Below, piece after piece: positions 7,648 through 15,944 of a DNA stretch of 64,000 bases. The stretch covers positions 62,001 through 126,000 of the forward strand of contig NZ_MDAG01000035.1 of the NCBI RefSeq assembly GCF_002876705.1. Direction: 5' to 3'. The stretch comes from Enterovibrio norvegicus_B (GTDB taxonomy: Bacteria; Pseudomonadota; Gammaproteobacteria; Enterobacterales; Vibrionaceae). Position 1 is the stretch's first letter, and each line of letters starts with the position of its first letter. Position numbers and translations under genes: made by a program. The notes beneath the pieces are model-generated. The model searched no databases. It was not told the DNA's origin and saw nothing but the letters and a program-made list of their open reading frames with translations.

Positions 7648-8694
7648 ATGGACAAAACTTTTAAACGTTCACTTCTAGGTATGGCAGTTGCTGTTGCAGC
7701 AATGTCTACTTCTGCTAACGCAGCAATTGAACTACACGGACAAGCGGTACAACTTTACGGTCAAGCAGCGGCTTCTTACCAAGTATGGGAACCAGCAGGT
7801 AAAGGCGACACAAACGCAGGTGTTGAAGTTGAATCTCGCATCGGCTTCAAAGGCGTTGTTGAGTTTGATGATTTCGCGCCTAACTTTGTATGGCAAATTG
7901 AATCAGGTAACGCGAACAACCGTGACAGCGGCACTGACCCGTGGAACAAATACCACGGTATCCTAGGTGGTCGTGACACATACGTTGGTCTTGATTTCGA
8001 AAGTATCGGTACTCTGACATTTGGTCGTCGTACTAACCCTGTTTACGATTACGTTGACTGGCCACACACCAACCCTGGTCTAGGTAACGTATTCGACTGG
8101 AACAACGCTATCGGCGCTAGCTACGAAGACCGTGCAGATAACATGCTGCGTTGGGATTCTGCTAACTACGGCGGCTTCAACTACAAAGCATCTTTGAGCG
8201 GCATGGGTACAACAACTGATGCTGCTGTAATCGCGGTATCTGCATCGTACACTGGCGAAAACTTCAGTGTTCACGGTGGCCACTACACTCAAGGTGAATA
8301 CGAAACAACTGCAGATGACGTGACGTCTAAAGCTGGTAATGTAGATTACAGCTTGGTTGGTGGTAGCGTATGGTTTGGTAAAGCAACCTTCACTGCTGCA
8401 TACAAAATGATGAACAACGACCTTGAAGGTAAAGTTGATTCTCAAGACGCAATCTCTGTGACTGGTCAATACTGGCTAAGCGACAAGTGGTTGGCGAAAG
8501 TAGGTTATGCAGAGTCTTTCGAATCTGACAAAGCAACTGCTGACAACTCTTCAACTGCAATCACTGGTCGTATTTTGTACGCACTACCAAGCTGGGTACT
8601 GTACGCAGACGTTCGTAACTATGAAATGCTGAACGACAAAGAAAACGCAGGAAGCGGTACTCGCTTCATGATCGGTACTGAATACTACTTCTAA
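7648..8694 (+). CDS. OmpU/OmpL-type outer-membrane porin (copy B)
   Basis: A 348-residue porin, closely similar to the copy at 3295-4335. It has a signal peptide (MAVAVAAMSTSANA before AIELHG), beta-barrel strands throughout and a final Phe. An AAGGAG sits at a normal distance from the ATG. Its codon choice looks more biased than that of copy A, with GGT, AAC, TAC and GAC favoured, as expected for a very highly expressed protein. This copy may therefore be the main porin. Sequence differences from copy A fall in putative surface loops (residues 48-53, 222-232, 255-262 and 290-296), where phage and antibody contacts usually lie. A conserved leader hairpin and a terminator flank it. Confidence 0.93.
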   Translation: MDKTFKRSLLGMAVAVAAMSTSANAAIELHGQAVQLYGQAAASYQVWEPAGKGDTNAGVEVESRIGFKGVVEFDDFAPNFVWQIESGNANNRDSGTDPWNKYHGILGGRDTYVGLDFESIGTLTFGRRTNPVYDYVDWPHTNPGLGNVFDWNNAIGASYEDRADNMLRWDSANYGGFNYKASLSGMGTTTDAAVIAVSASYTGENFSVHGGHYTQGEYETTADDVTSKAGNVDYSLVGGSVWFGKATFTAAYKMMNNDLEGKVDSQDAISVTGQYWLSDKWLAKVGYAESFESDKATADNSSTAITGRILYALPSWVLYADVRNYEMLNDKENAGSGTRFMIGTEYYF

Positions 8695-8734
8695 GCTGAA
8701 ATTTTTCAGATGTTAAGTAAGTATTAATATTAGA

Positions 8735-8759
8735 GCGAGCCTTCTGGCTCGCTTTTTTT
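8735..8759 (+). terminator. Terminator of porin B
   Basis: GCGAGCC (8735-8741) pairs with GGCTCGC (8746-8752) around a TTCT loop, then seven T. It has the same stem as the porin A terminator. Confidence 0.9.
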
Positions 8760-8874
8760 CTATATGTACCTGTGTTCAAAATTGGGTTGAATTTTAAAAG
8801 TCGATATTACATAGACGCGTGGATTTGTGTTAAAAGTTGAACGTTAGTTTTAGAGTTGGCTAGAAGGTTTTCTA

Positions 8875-9543
8875 ATGAAATTTTTAAAATATGTTTTCGC
8901 GCTAGTAGCGCTGTCAGTATCTTCAGGTGCTATTGCTGATGTGACCGTAAAACTGCATCGTGACCTTGAGTTTATGGTGATAAATGGCGAAGAGCTGGGT
9001 TTTAATTTTGGAACACAGAAAGAGCAAGTATTGCCAAATGGTCAAAACCAACTTGTTATCCGCATGAGTAAATTACTGCCTAATGGCAGTTCTCATGATA
9101 AATTTAATTCTCGCCCTATCGTCGTTACCTTTGATGCAAGTGATACCGAGTTTGAGTTTGCGCCAACCCGTAGAATCGAGTCTGAGCGTGATATCAGTGG
9201 ATTCGATCAAAAGCCCTCAGTTAGAATTGAAGGCGAAAATCACGTTGAGTTTCATCAGGGGATCTTATTGAGAGGCCCTGGTATTTTACCTGACCTTGCG
9301 AGAGATTTAGCTCTCTACAACAAAAAGAATGGAATGCAAGGAAGTGTGCAAACCGTTGTTGAAACCTCAGAGGTTGCTGTTAAGGCTAGTGCACCTGTTA
9401 GTGCTACAAAGGCCACAACAGCCACAACAGCGCCTTCAGAAGTGACGAACAATTCATTTATCCTACTTCAAGCTGATTTTTTACGTATGTCACCAGAGCA
9501 GCAAAAAGCCTTCCTATCTTGGGCAGTACAAAACGTAAAATAA
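8875..9543 (+). CDS. YccT/DUF2057-family periplasmic protein (copy B)
   Basis: A 222-residue paralogue of the product at 4524-5174. Both share the signal-peptide type (ALVALSVSSGAIA before DVTVKL), the HRDLEFMVINGEELGFN block, RPIVVTFDAS and the C-terminal LSWAVQNV. The part between about residues 155 and 195 is Thr/Ala-rich (SATKATTATTAPS), unlike copy A, and looks like a flexible linker before the conserved C-terminal motif. Upstream, both copies share a short element of the form GAGTTRGCTAGARGGTTTT next to the start codon, so regulatory sequence was duplicated too. The cellular role is unknown; pairing with a porin suggests an envelope task. Confidence 0.8.
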   Translation: MKFLKYVFALVALSVSSGAIADVTVKLHRDLEFMVINGEELGFNFGTQKEQVLPNGQNQLVIRMSKLLPNGSSHDKFNSRPIVVTFDASDTEFEFAPTRRIESERDISGFDQKPSVRIEGENHVEFHQGILLRGPGILPDLARDLALYNKKNGMQGSVQTVVETSEVAVKASAPVSATKATTATTAPSEVTNNSFILLQADFLRMSPEQQKAFLSWAVQNVK

Positions 9544-9571
9544 CATTGATGGTTGAATAGTTTTTCGAGCA

Positions 9572-9600
9572 GAGGCTTTGTCATCGACGAGGCCTTTTCT
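9572..9600 (+). terminator. Probable terminator of DUF2057 copy B
   Basis: GAGGCTTTGTC (9572-9582) pairs with GACGAGGCCTT (9586-9596) using three G-U pairs around a 3-nt loop, followed by a short T-rich tail. It is weaker than the other terminators. Nothing else was recognised in 9600-9745. Confidence 0.5.
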
Positions 9601-9745
9601 TGTTTAAAGTGGCAAGTAACACACGATGTAAGACTAGAGGCGAATCTTGAAAAGTGAGGATATCGTCATCACCAATCATGAGCATTGACTATCTGCTTAG
9701 GTGTCATTTGATTGGATGTGTTTTTGAGCGTTGATTGACTGAAAA

Positions 9746-9821
9746 TGGCGCTCCCACAGGGACTCGAACCCCGATCGATCGCTTAGGAGGCGACTGCTCT
9801 ATCCTGTTGAGCTATAGGAGC
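9746..9821 (-). tRNA. tRNA-Arg (anticodon CCT)
   Basis: A 76-nt cloverleaf is read on the minus strand. The acceptor arms GCTCCTA and TGGGAGC pair with one G-U, the T-loop reads GGTTCGAGTCC, and the anticodon loop CTCCTAA gives anticodon CCT, decoding AGG. The terminal CCA is encoded (TGG at 9746-9748 on the plus strand). It serves the rare Arg codon AGG and stands alone between DUF2057 copy B and flgT. Confidence 0.95.
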
Positions 9822-9860
9822 ATTGACGCTGCAAGGTGGGATTATGCAGCGCCGAAAGCC

Positions 9861-9888
9861 AGTATACCTAAATACGAGATCAGGTTAA
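9861..9888 (-). promoter_or_regulatory. Putative promoter of tRNA-Arg
   Basis: On the minus strand TATACT (9861-9866) is a strong -10, with TTAACC (9883-9888) 16 bp upstream as a fair -35. A small inverted repeat, CGCTGCA (9827-9833) and TGCAGCG (9845-9851), lies between the promoter and the mature tRNA 5' end. Confidence 0.5.
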
Positions 9889-9901
9889 GGGGTATCTGAC
9901 G

Positions 9902-11035
9902 TTATTGAGTGTGTTTGGTCACCATATCACCAATTTGTACACTTGAACCGAGTTCCACTGGCGAGATAGAGATTTCTGACGAGTTTTCATACACGCGTGT
10001 GACGGTGAGTAGCATGTCACTTTTCTTGAGCTGGGTGCGGTGCGTACCGTATTGGTCGGTAAAAGACGCGTTATGCCACAATGACAACTCATCACCATAC
10101 TTCACACCATGAACACGTCCGGCATTAATTTGCCCTCTCTGACCGTTAATTTGCACGACTTCTGGTGTCGTTGCGCGGCACGCCAAATGCGTTTCTAAAT
10201 CTAGCAACACGTTTCTGCTCATTCGCTGCGCCATCTCACCGTAAGCGGATGTCCAAAAACGGGCGGTTTTGGTATCGACTTTGCTGTGTCGCTCAAAAGG
10301 CCATTCGGCGATATCGCGATACAGGTTCTGATAAATCACGTCTCCCGACTTTCCGTCGATCACATCGACAGACAATGCCAATTGTCGGTTGGTTTTGTCT
10401 TTTCTCAATACCTTGGTATCGATCGTTGCTGACATGTCTGTGATGTTCCCAACCAGTAAATATTGTGCACCTGTGTCTTCTGCGATCATGGTGGCAACAT
10501 CAGGTTGGGTAGGGGAGATGGCATGAGGCGTAATGCCTTGAACCACAAAGCTTTGTGCTTGAGTTTCAAACTGACGTTGAAGCAAAACGGTGAAGTCATC
10601 ACCGAAGCGGAAAATACCGCCGAGTGCCGCATGGTCTGGAGACACAATGTCAAAGCGCCCCATCACAAGCCCTTTTTTGTATTGGTTCTTGTGGCAAGCA
10701 TTTGCCGTTGGGTAAATATCAACCCGAGCAGTCAATTTTATGACGCCATCAGATTGCTTGGATTTAAGCACTTGGACGTGGCGAATCTCATTTCCGCTGA
10801 ATTGATAGTCGTTGCGGGTCTCTTTGAGGTAAGGACGGATTGCTGTTAGGCCAGCGATGTCGGCACCCGAGAATTTCATCGCCTGATAAATGGCGTCTTC
10901 AAGCGCGCGTTCTCGGGCTTGGTCTTTGTTCTCTAAAATGGTGCTGACGCCAGTGACCTCATACCATGCCGCGTTGGCTGACGGTGCTGAAAGTGCAATA
11001 CAAGCAACCAATGGCTTAAGAATTTTTTTACGCAT
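9902..11035 (-). CDS. flgT: Flagellar assembly protein FlgT (H-ring component)
   Basis: FlgT is a periplasmic protein of the H-ring that surrounds the LP-ring of Vibrio polar flagella and supports the T-ring (MotX/MotY) and stators. The 377 residues equal the usual length. The signal peptide runs from MRKKILKP to SAPSANA, with cleavage before AWYEVTG. The mature N-terminal part (ERALEDAIYQAMKFSGAD) matches the family. The chosen ATG at 11035 has CAGGG just upstream; a TTG at 11050 extends the frame but is unlikely. It is divergent from flgO-flgP, as in other vibrios. Confidence 0.92.
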   Translation of the reverse strand: MRKKILKPLVACIALSAPSANAAWYEVTGVSTILENKDQARERALEDAIYQAMKFSGADIAGLTAIRPYLKETRNDYQFSGNEIRHVQVLKSKQSDGVIKLTARVDIYPTANACHKNQYKKGLVMGRFDIVSPDHAALGGIFRFGDDFTVLLQRQFETQAQSFVVQGITPHAISPTQPDVATMIAEDTGAQYLLVGNITDMSATIDTKVLRKDKTNRQLALSVDVIDGKSGDVIYQNLYRDIAEWPFERHSKVDTKTARFWTSAYGEMAQRMSRNVLLDLETHLACRATTPEVVQINGQRGQINAGRVHGVKYGDELSLWHNASFTDQYGTHRTQLKKSDMLLTVTRVYENSSEISISPVELGSSVQIGDMVTKHTQ

Positions 11036-11139
11036 AGCCCTGATATCCAATAGTAGGTATAAAAATTGCTAGACCAAAATACATCGCAGTAAAAGCGGCA
11101 ACGCGGTTAGCAATACATTGCACGAATAAACCGTATAGA

Positions 11140-11156
11140 TGCAAATAATGTTCCCA
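11140..11156 (-). promoter_or_regulatory. Possible sigma-54 promoter of flgT
   Basis: The minus strand reads TGGGAACATTATTTGCA, with GG and GC 10 bp apart (CC at 11153-11154 and GC at 11141-11142 on the plus strand). The -12 half TTGCA is good; the -24 half lacks GGCAC. It is about 105 bp from the flgT start. Confidence 0.3.
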
Positions 11157-11243
11157 AAAAATGGTGCGATAAATGGATTTGAAATTTCACACGTTTGATG
11201 CGGTGGAATATCAGGCGTTAAACGTATCCGGAGCCAGACGACA

Positions 11244-11879
11244 ATGAAAAACTGGATAGTGATATTACTGAGTCTCGCAACCGTATCTTGTGCGTACAAC
11301 CCGATCTATAACGGTAAAGAACCGTATCCGGGGAGCCAATTTCTGTTGCAACAAACACCTCGGCACACTCTCGACTATTTTCTCGATGGTTTGGCGACCG
11401 AATTGCTTGAGACAAATAACTACCTGACGGCAAGAACGCCGATGGCAGTGGTGTCGTTTGTTGACGTCGAAGAAATGGATGAAACCAACTGGCTCGGCAA
11501 TTCTGTGACAGAAGGTATGATCTACCAAATGCAGCGTCGTGGTTTTACGGTCATTGATTTTAAAACCACTGGGGCCATCCGTGTGACGCCTGAAGGTGAT
11601 TTCACCCTTAGCCGTAACTGGAAAGAATTGAACCCTGAACAGCAAATTGACTATGTGCTGACGGGCACCATGTTGCGTCAAGGCGGCGGGGTATTGGTTA
11701 ATGCGCGCATTGTTGGCATGCGTTCACGCGTTGTAGTGGCTTCCGCGCAAGGCTTCTTGCCTGCAGATCGCATCGGGCGAGACATTGATACACTGCGAAA
11801 AGTGCGCATTGTTGATGGCGTTATTATTCGTGGCGACAAACGCAAGCACGTGTCGGATACCGTCACATTGAAGCCTTGA
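11244..11879 (+). CDS. flgO: Flagellar outer-membrane lipoprotein FlgO
   Basis: FlgO is an H-ring-associated lipoprotein required for stable flagellation and full motility in V. cholerae. The 211-residue product has a short signal peptide ending SLATVSC, a usable lipobox with Cys17, followed by Ala-Tyr. The body matches the FlgO domain: a TARTPMAVVSFVDVEEMD segment and a later DYVLTGTMLRQGGGVLVNAR segment. It is followed after 41 bp by flgP in the same operon and is divergent from flgT. The grouping of flgT, flgO and flgP is typical of sheathed or H-ring-bearing polar flagella. Confidence 0.9.
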   Translation: MKNWIVILLSLATVSCAYNPIYNGKEPYPGSQFLLQQTPRHTLDYFLDGLATELLETNNYLTARTPMAVVSFVDVEEMDETNWLGNSVTEGMIYQMQRRGFTVIDFKTTGAIRVTPEGDFTLSRNWKELNPEQQIDYVLTGTMLRQGGGVLVNARIVGMRSRVVVASAQGFLPADRIGRDIDTLRKVRIVDGVIIRGDKRKHVSDTVTLKP

Positions 11880-11920
11880 TAGGCGAAAACGAACAAACAA
11901 GATTGATGAGTGGAGTTCAC

Positions 11921-12349
11921 ATGAAAATTTGGCTAATGCTGACAATGGTAATGCTGCTCAATGCTTGTCAGCCTATTACACGTATTCGTTCTGATGAAGT
12001 GCTTACTGCTGTGGGTACCGCGTCGGTCACCGCTCAGCGTGGTGAAACCCTAGAAGAAAAACAGTTTCGCGCCATGCGCGCATCAAAACTCGAAGCGTAT
12101 AAAGAATTATCCGAACAGGTTTACGGCATTCGAGTAAGCGGGCTGACACAAGTGGATGATCAAGCGCTAGGCATTGATAAAACCCACGGTGCGGTCGATG
12201 GCATCATTCGTGCTGCGGAAGTTGTGAGCACTTATCAGGTGGGCGACAGCTACGTCACAGAGCTTGAGTTGAACCTACGCAAAATGAAGAAGATGACGGA
12301 ATACGGTGAGTCTCACCATGTGCCTCGTAACGACGCGATCATTTTCTAA
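11921..12349 (+). CDS. flgP: Flagellar lipoprotein FlgP
   Basis: FlgP is an outer-membrane lipoprotein that builds the H-ring or basal disk around the polar flagellar motor. The chosen ATG at 11921 has a GGAG five bases upstream and gives 142 residues. The open frame extends back to 11876, but the signal peptide starts only here. The lipobox is MLLNAC, with Cys near residue 16. The conserved body includes KQFRAMRASKLEAYKELSEQVYG and a predicted strand near YVTELELNLR. It is the second gene of the flgOP operon and ends at a strong terminator. Confidence 0.9.
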   Translation: MKIWLMLTMVMLLNACQPITRIRSDEVLTAVGTASVTAQRGETLEEKQFRAMRASKLEAYKELSEQVYGIRVSGLTQVDDQALGIDKTHGAVDGIIRAAEVVSTYQVGDSYVTELELNLRKMKKMTEYGESHHVPRNDAIIF

Positions 12350-12384
12350 GCGTGCTCTTTTCGCGTCATACTGTTGAATACGAC

Positions 12385-12411
12385 AAAAGCAGCCATGGGC
12401 TGCTTTTTTTA
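12385..12411 (+). terminator. Terminator of flgOP
   Basis: AAAAGCAGCC (12385-12394) pairs with GGCTGCTTTT around a 3-nt loop and continues into a T-run. It lies 35 bp after flgP, facing the convergent flgN. Confidence 0.9.
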
Positions 12412-12463
12412 TTTGGTTTCTATTCTGATGTTTTGTTCTAAAACGGGAAGCTTGAACGTTAAC

Positions 12464-12895
12464 TTACGCTTTTATGTTGGTACCGAGCGTGCGGCTGCCA
12501 GACGCTTGACCTTCACTGTCATAGGTCATTTCACTTTTCCCTGTGGCTTCCTGAAATAAATTACGAAGCTTGTGCATGCTGAGCTGAGCGCGCTGAAGGG
12601 CAATGCCGTTATTTTCGTTTTGCTGGTGGCATTGAGTGAGAACGTCTTGAATGTTGATGATCTGGTCTTTTGTTTCGTCAGAAGGAGAGGCGAGCTCAGG
12701 GCATCGAGCAAGAAATTGGTCGCGTTGACGTATGGCATTTATCAAAGCGAGCTTTTGCTTTGCGAGGGCGTCAATATCCGTTGCTTTGCGAGAAGCAATC
12801 GCCGATGTTTCGGCTTGCATCACGTCAAGTAATGCGTTGACGTCCTCAGCTTGTGCGCTGAGTTGTTGTTCGAACGTGAGCGTTTCGTCAGGCAT
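12464..12895 (-). CDS. flgN: FlgN, chaperone for hook-filament junction proteins
   Basis: FlgN binds the C-termini of FlgK and FlgL in the cytoplasm and delivers them to the export gate. The 143 residues from the ATG at 12895 are almost entirely helical and coiled-coil-like (EQQLSAQAEDVNALLDVMQ; KQKLALINAIRQRDQFL), as in the family. A TTG at 12901 would add two residues. The gene starts within 10 bp of the flgM stop, so the two are co-transcribed from the sigma-28 site upstream of flgM and probably also from the flgA side. Confidence 0.87.
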   Translation of the reverse strand: MPDETLTFEQQLSAQAEDVNALLDVMQAETSAIASRKATDIDALAKQKLALINAIRQRDQFLARCPELASPSDETKDQIINIQDVLTQCHQQNENNGIALQRAQLSMHKLRNLFQEATGKSEMTYDSEGQASGSRTLGTNIKA

Positions 12896-12901
12896 CGTCA
12901 A

Positions 12902-13219
12902 TTACTTGATACTACGAAGCTCATCTTCGTGCTTCATGATGTTGGCCGCAAGGCGGTCTGCATCGACTTTGTAAGATCCGTTTGCGATGGCGGCTTTAAT
13001 CGCAGCGACTTTCGCGCTGTCAAAATGTGCTTCACTTGCCATTTGTTGATTCATAGCGCCAATCGCTCGACTCTCATCGCTCATTGAAAATGCATCACCT
13101 CGGGTTTGGCGAACATCACTCGCCGCGCCTGTTTCCGCTGCTGCATTTTGCGTTTTGTTTTGATTGCTTCTGTTCGTGTTAATGGGTTGACCAGAACGCA
13201 AATGATCAATACTTGCCAT
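12902..13219 (-). CDS. flgM: Anti-sigma-28 factor FlgM
   Basis: FlgM binds FliA (sigma-28) until the hook is complete and FlgM is exported, which links late gene expression to assembly. The start at 13219 has AAGG eight bases upstream and gives 105 residues, beginning MASIDHLRSGQPINT as expected for the family. The C-terminal half carries the FliA-binding helices (FDSAKVAAIKAAIANGSYKV, then ADRLAANIMKHE). A clear sigma-28 promoter lies 40 bp upstream (13260-13286), giving the classic feedback loop in which FliA drives its own inhibitor. Confidence 0.93.
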   Translation of the reverse strand: MASIDHLRSGQPINTNRSNQNKTQNAAAETGAASDVRQTRGDAFSMSDESRAIGAMNQQMASEAHFDSAKVAAIKAAIANGSYKVDADRLAANIMKHEDELRSIK

Positions 13220-13259
13220 AATAAAACCTTTTAAATGCCCGAACCTTCTGTTGCTCACA

Positions 13260-13286
13260 GTATCGGCCGTACTTATATGAACTTTA
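13260..13286 (-). promoter_or_regulatory. Sigma-28 (FliA) promoter of flgM-flgN
   Basis: On the minus strand, TAAAGTTC (13279-13286), an 11-bp spacer and GCCGATAC (13260-13267) match the consensus TAAAGTTT-N11-GCCGATAA at 14 of 16 positions. It lies in the 85-bp gap between flgA and flgM. Confidence 0.85.
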
Positions 13287-13304
13287 GCACTTAATTTCAG
13301 GAAA

Positions 13305-14003
13305 CTAGAATTTTACAATCACCTGGCCGACGGAGGTTATTGTAGCATCGACGATTCGATTCGATTTGCTGTTCCGTACTTTAATTTGTTCGCCGAGAGC
13401 ACCGTCACTCAATGCTGTACCTTTTGCAATAATATTCAAGCCACTGCCCGTTGCTGTGATAACGACCTCATCACTTCGACACACCATACAAATGTCATTA
13501 CCTTGTACTGGCTGCCCAATACCTACCACGCGTTTAATGCGTGAACCCACAACCGTCGACACGTCTGTATACGTTTGACCGCGTTGAAAGCGAGCATCAA
13601 CAAGTTGAACGGTTAAATCGTCGTTTGTAAGCATCACACCGCGATCTAACGGGCGTTTTGCTACCACGACCGGTGTAAGTAGACTGATTTGCACAGGTAC
13701 ATAAACCTGCCAGTCATCTACTTCACACGTAACCATTACCGTCACGCTTTTGTTCAATGATTGTCGTCCAGGAACGGAGACATCAAGAGGTGACGGGCAA
13801 TTTGAAAGGCGTAATCGAGAGTCGAGGTTTCCGGCTTGCACATTTAGTTCCCCCTGTGCGGGCGGGGTTATCAAAGTCGTAACATATTCCTCTGCGGCAA
13901 CTTTTACAGCTTCAAGTTGATTTGCCGGAGCAGCGGCTATAATGGAGCTAAAGCCAATGAGAAATGTGCCGATAAAGAGACAAGCTAATCGTTGGTAACA
14001 CAT
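13305..14003 (-). CDS. flgA: FlgA, P-ring assembly chaperone
   Basis: FlgA is a periplasmic chaperone that helps FlgI polymerise into the P-ring. The 232-residue product has a signal peptide (CLFIGTFLIGFSSIIAAA), the N-terminal domain, a paired Cys in the NCPSPL and VTCEV segments, and a C-terminal SAF-like domain (VVVAKRPLDRGVMLTNDDLTV, then GSGLNIIAKGTALSDGA). The last residues (VGQVIVKF) are typical. It heads the minus-strand group flgA-flgM-flgN and is divergent from cheV. The 127-bp gap to cheV showed no convincing sigma-54 or sigma-28 site on either strand. Confidence 0.93.
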   Translation of the reverse strand: MCYQRLACLFIGTFLIGFSSIIAAAPANQLEAVKVAAEEYVTTLITPPAQGELNVQAGNLDSRLRLSNCPSPLDVSVPGRQSLNKSVTVMVTCEVDDWQVYVPVQISLLTPVVVAKRPLDRGVMLTNDDLTVQLVDARFQRGQTYTDVSTVVGSRIKRVVGIGQPVQGNDICMVCRSDEVVITATGSGLNIIAKGTALSDGALGEQIKVRNSKSNRIVDATITSVGQVIVKF

Positions 14004-14130
14004 AAGTCACAAATTGGTTAGTATGTTAAACATAGCTGCAGTGTTCCACGAATTGGTTCGACGATGAAGTTTGTTGAGCCAATGTTTGCTGCAATACGAT
14101 AAAAAATCAGGGCAACATGGAGTTTATCTT

Positions 14131-15063
14131 ATGTCGGGGATTCTTGATACGGTCAATCAGCGTACACAATTGGTGGGTCAAAACCGCCTAGAGCTATTGA
14201 CCTTCCGATTGATGCGAAAACAACGTTACGGCATCAATGTGTTTAAGGTAAAGGAAGTACTCCAATGCCCTAAGCTGACTTCCATGCCAAATTTGCATCC
14301 GCTGGTCAAAGGTGTGGCACATATTCGTGGGCAAACCATTTCAGTCATCGATATGAGCCTGGCAACGGGTGGGTTACCAATCACAGACCCAGAAAACCGC
14401 TTTATTATCATTTCAGAATTTAACCGCTCCACTCAAGGCTTCTTAGTGGGTTCGGTTGAGCGTATCGTTAACATGCATTGGGAAGCGATCCTGCCTCCAC
14501 CAGAAGGTACCGGTAGCTCGAACTACCTCACTGCTGTCACTGAGATTGAAGGCGAGCTGGTAGAAATTCTCGACGTAGAGAAAATCCTAAACCAGATTTC
14601 ACCGGTGAACGAAGATATTAGTGAGGAAGTGCTGGCCAACAAACCGGTATTTGAAGAGGGCGGTTCAGACCCAACAACTGTGCTCGTTGCTGATGATTCA
14701 AGTGTCGCCCGTCGCCAGGTAAAACGTGCAGTGGAAACCATTGGCTATAATGTTGTACTCGCACATGACGGCCGAGATGCACTGGAAAAACTCCAGGGTA
14801 TGGCGGCTGAAGACACTATTAACGATCTTGCGCTCGTCATCTCAGATATCGAGATGCCAGAGATGGATGGTTACACCTTAACAACTGAAATTAAAAAAGA
14901 CCCTAACCTCAAAGATATTCATGTAGTATTGCACTCGTCTCTCAGTGGTGTCTTCAATGAAGCTATGGTACAGCGAGTTGGGGCAGATGCATTCATACCG
15001 AAGTTCGACCCAGATGAACTCGGCGAAGCCGTAATGAACGCGGTAAAAGGTCAAGAAAACTAA
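14131..15063 (+). CDS. cheV: Chemotaxis coupling protein CheV
   Basis: CheV couples chemoreceptors to CheA and tunes the array through a phosphorylatable receiver. It has 310 residues from the ATG at 14131, preceded by TGGAG; the open frame extends back to 14071, but the family N-terminus MSGILDTVNQRTQLV starts here. The N-terminal CheW domain spans about residues 15-160 (YGINVFKVKEVLQ; AHIRGQTISVIDM). The C-terminal receiver spans 180-305, with acidic pocket VADDSS, phosphoacceptor Asp in VISDIEMPEMDG and Lys in FIPKFD. cheR follows after 3 bp. Confidence 0.95.
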   Translation: MSGILDTVNQRTQLVGQNRLELLTFRLMRKQRYGINVFKVKEVLQCPKLTSMPNLHPLVKGVAHIRGQTISVIDMSLATGGLPITDPENRFIIISEFNRSTQGFLVGSVERIVNMHWEAILPPPEGTGSSNYLTAVTEIEGELVEILDVEKILNQISPVNEDISEEVLANKPVFEEGGSDPTTVLVADDSSVARRQVKRAVETIGYNVVLAHDGRDALEKLQGMAAEDTINDLALVISDIEMPEMDGYTLTTEIKKDPNLKDIHVVLHSSLSGVFNEAMVQRVGADAFIPKFDPDELGEAVMNAVKGQEN

Positions 15064-15066
15064 TCC

Positions 15067-15894
15067 ATGACGAATATAGCGATCACAGAACAAGAGTACC
15101 GTGATTTTTGTAAATATCTCGAAAGCAAATGTGGCATTGTTCTTGGCGACAGTAAGCAATATCTCGTAAGAAGCCGACTTAGTCCGCTTCTTACACGCTA
15201 CAAACTCGCTTCGATGTCGGAGCTGTTTCAGCTTGTACTGACCAACCGCAATCGCGATTTGGCCGTTGCTGCTATTGATGCAATGACAACAAATGAAACC
15301 TTATGGTTTCGGGATACCTATCCATTTGATGTTTTGGCAAACAAACTGCTGCCAGAGGTAGCGGAAAACAAACGCCCAATCAAAATTTGGTCAGCGGCAA
15401 GCTCATCAGGACAGGAACCGTACTCCATCGCGATGACGATTCAAGAAGTGCTTGCGAGGCGACCTGGCCTTTTTCAAAGCGCACAAATCACTGGTACCGA
15501 TATTTCTTCAACCATGCTGGAGAACTGTCGCGCAGGGATTTATGACAATTTGGCATTGAGCCGAGGTTTGTCTCCTGAGCGTAAGCGAAAATTCTTCGAA
15601 GATGCTGGCGAAGGCCGCATGAAGGTGAATGATTCATTAAAGCGCATGGTGACGTTCAAACCTCAAAACTTGATGGAAAGCTACAGCTTACATGGCAAGT
15701 TTGACATCATTTTTTGTCGAAATGTGCTGATCTATTTCTCGCCGGAAATGAAAGCACAGGTATTAAATCAGATGGCATCAAGCCTTAATCCTGGAGGATA
15801 TCTGTTGCTGGGCGCATCGGAATCTCTGACAGGATTGACGGATCGTTTTGAAATGATCCGTTGTAACCCGGGCATTATTTACCGTCTGAAATAG
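15067..15894 (+). CDS. cheR: Chemotaxis protein methyltransferase CheR
   Basis: CheR methylates glutamates on chemoreceptors with S-adenosylmethionine, resetting sensitivity during adaptation. The 275 residues have the N-terminal helical domain (to about residue 75, with LVRSRLSPLL) and the Rossmann methyltransferase domain with WSAASSSGQEPYSIAM for SAM binding, ITGTDIS, and FDIIFCRNVLIYF near residue 215. No C-terminal pentapeptide-tether domain is present. It is joined to cheV in one operon; no matching cheB is in the visible window. A strong terminator separates it from flgB. Confidence 0.95.
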   Translation: MTNIAITEQEYRDFCKYLESKCGIVLGDSKQYLVRSRLSPLLTRYKLASMSELFQLVLTNRNRDLAVAAIDAMTTNETLWFRDTYPFDVLANKLLPEVAENKRPIKIWSAASSSGQEPYSIAMTIQEVLARRPGLFQSAQITGTDISSTMLENCRAGIYDNLALSRGLSPERKRKFFEDAGEGRMKVNDSLKRMVTFKPQNLMESYSLHGKFDIIFCRNVLIYFSPEMKAQVLNQMASSLNPGGYLLLGASESLTGLTDRFEMIRCNPGIIYRLK

Positions 15895-15913
15895 GCAAAC
15901 ACACGAACTACGT

Positions 15914-15944
15914 AAAAAGCGGCACAGAAGTTGCCGCTTTTTTT
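15914..15944 (+). terminator. Terminator of cheVR
   Basis: AAAGCGGCA pairs with TGCCGCTTT (15932-15940) around a 7-nt loop, followed by T residues. The 3' arm, T-run and trailing GTGCCTG are identical to those of the first flagellin's terminator at 33696-33716. Confidence 0.9.

Noticed and set aside
9746..9821. tRNA-Arg as an integration site for a mobile element
   Set aside because: No integrase, no direct repeat of the tRNA 3' end and no foreign-looking genes nearby.
11051..11243. Sigma-54 site for flgO on the plus strand
   Set aside because: No GG-N10-GC with acceptable halves was found; the nearest candidates have 11 or 13 bp spacing.
14004..14130. Sigma-28 promoter for cheV (TGAAGTTT and a CGATAA further on)
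   Set aside because: The spacing is about 20 bp instead of 11, so it does not fit FliA promoters.
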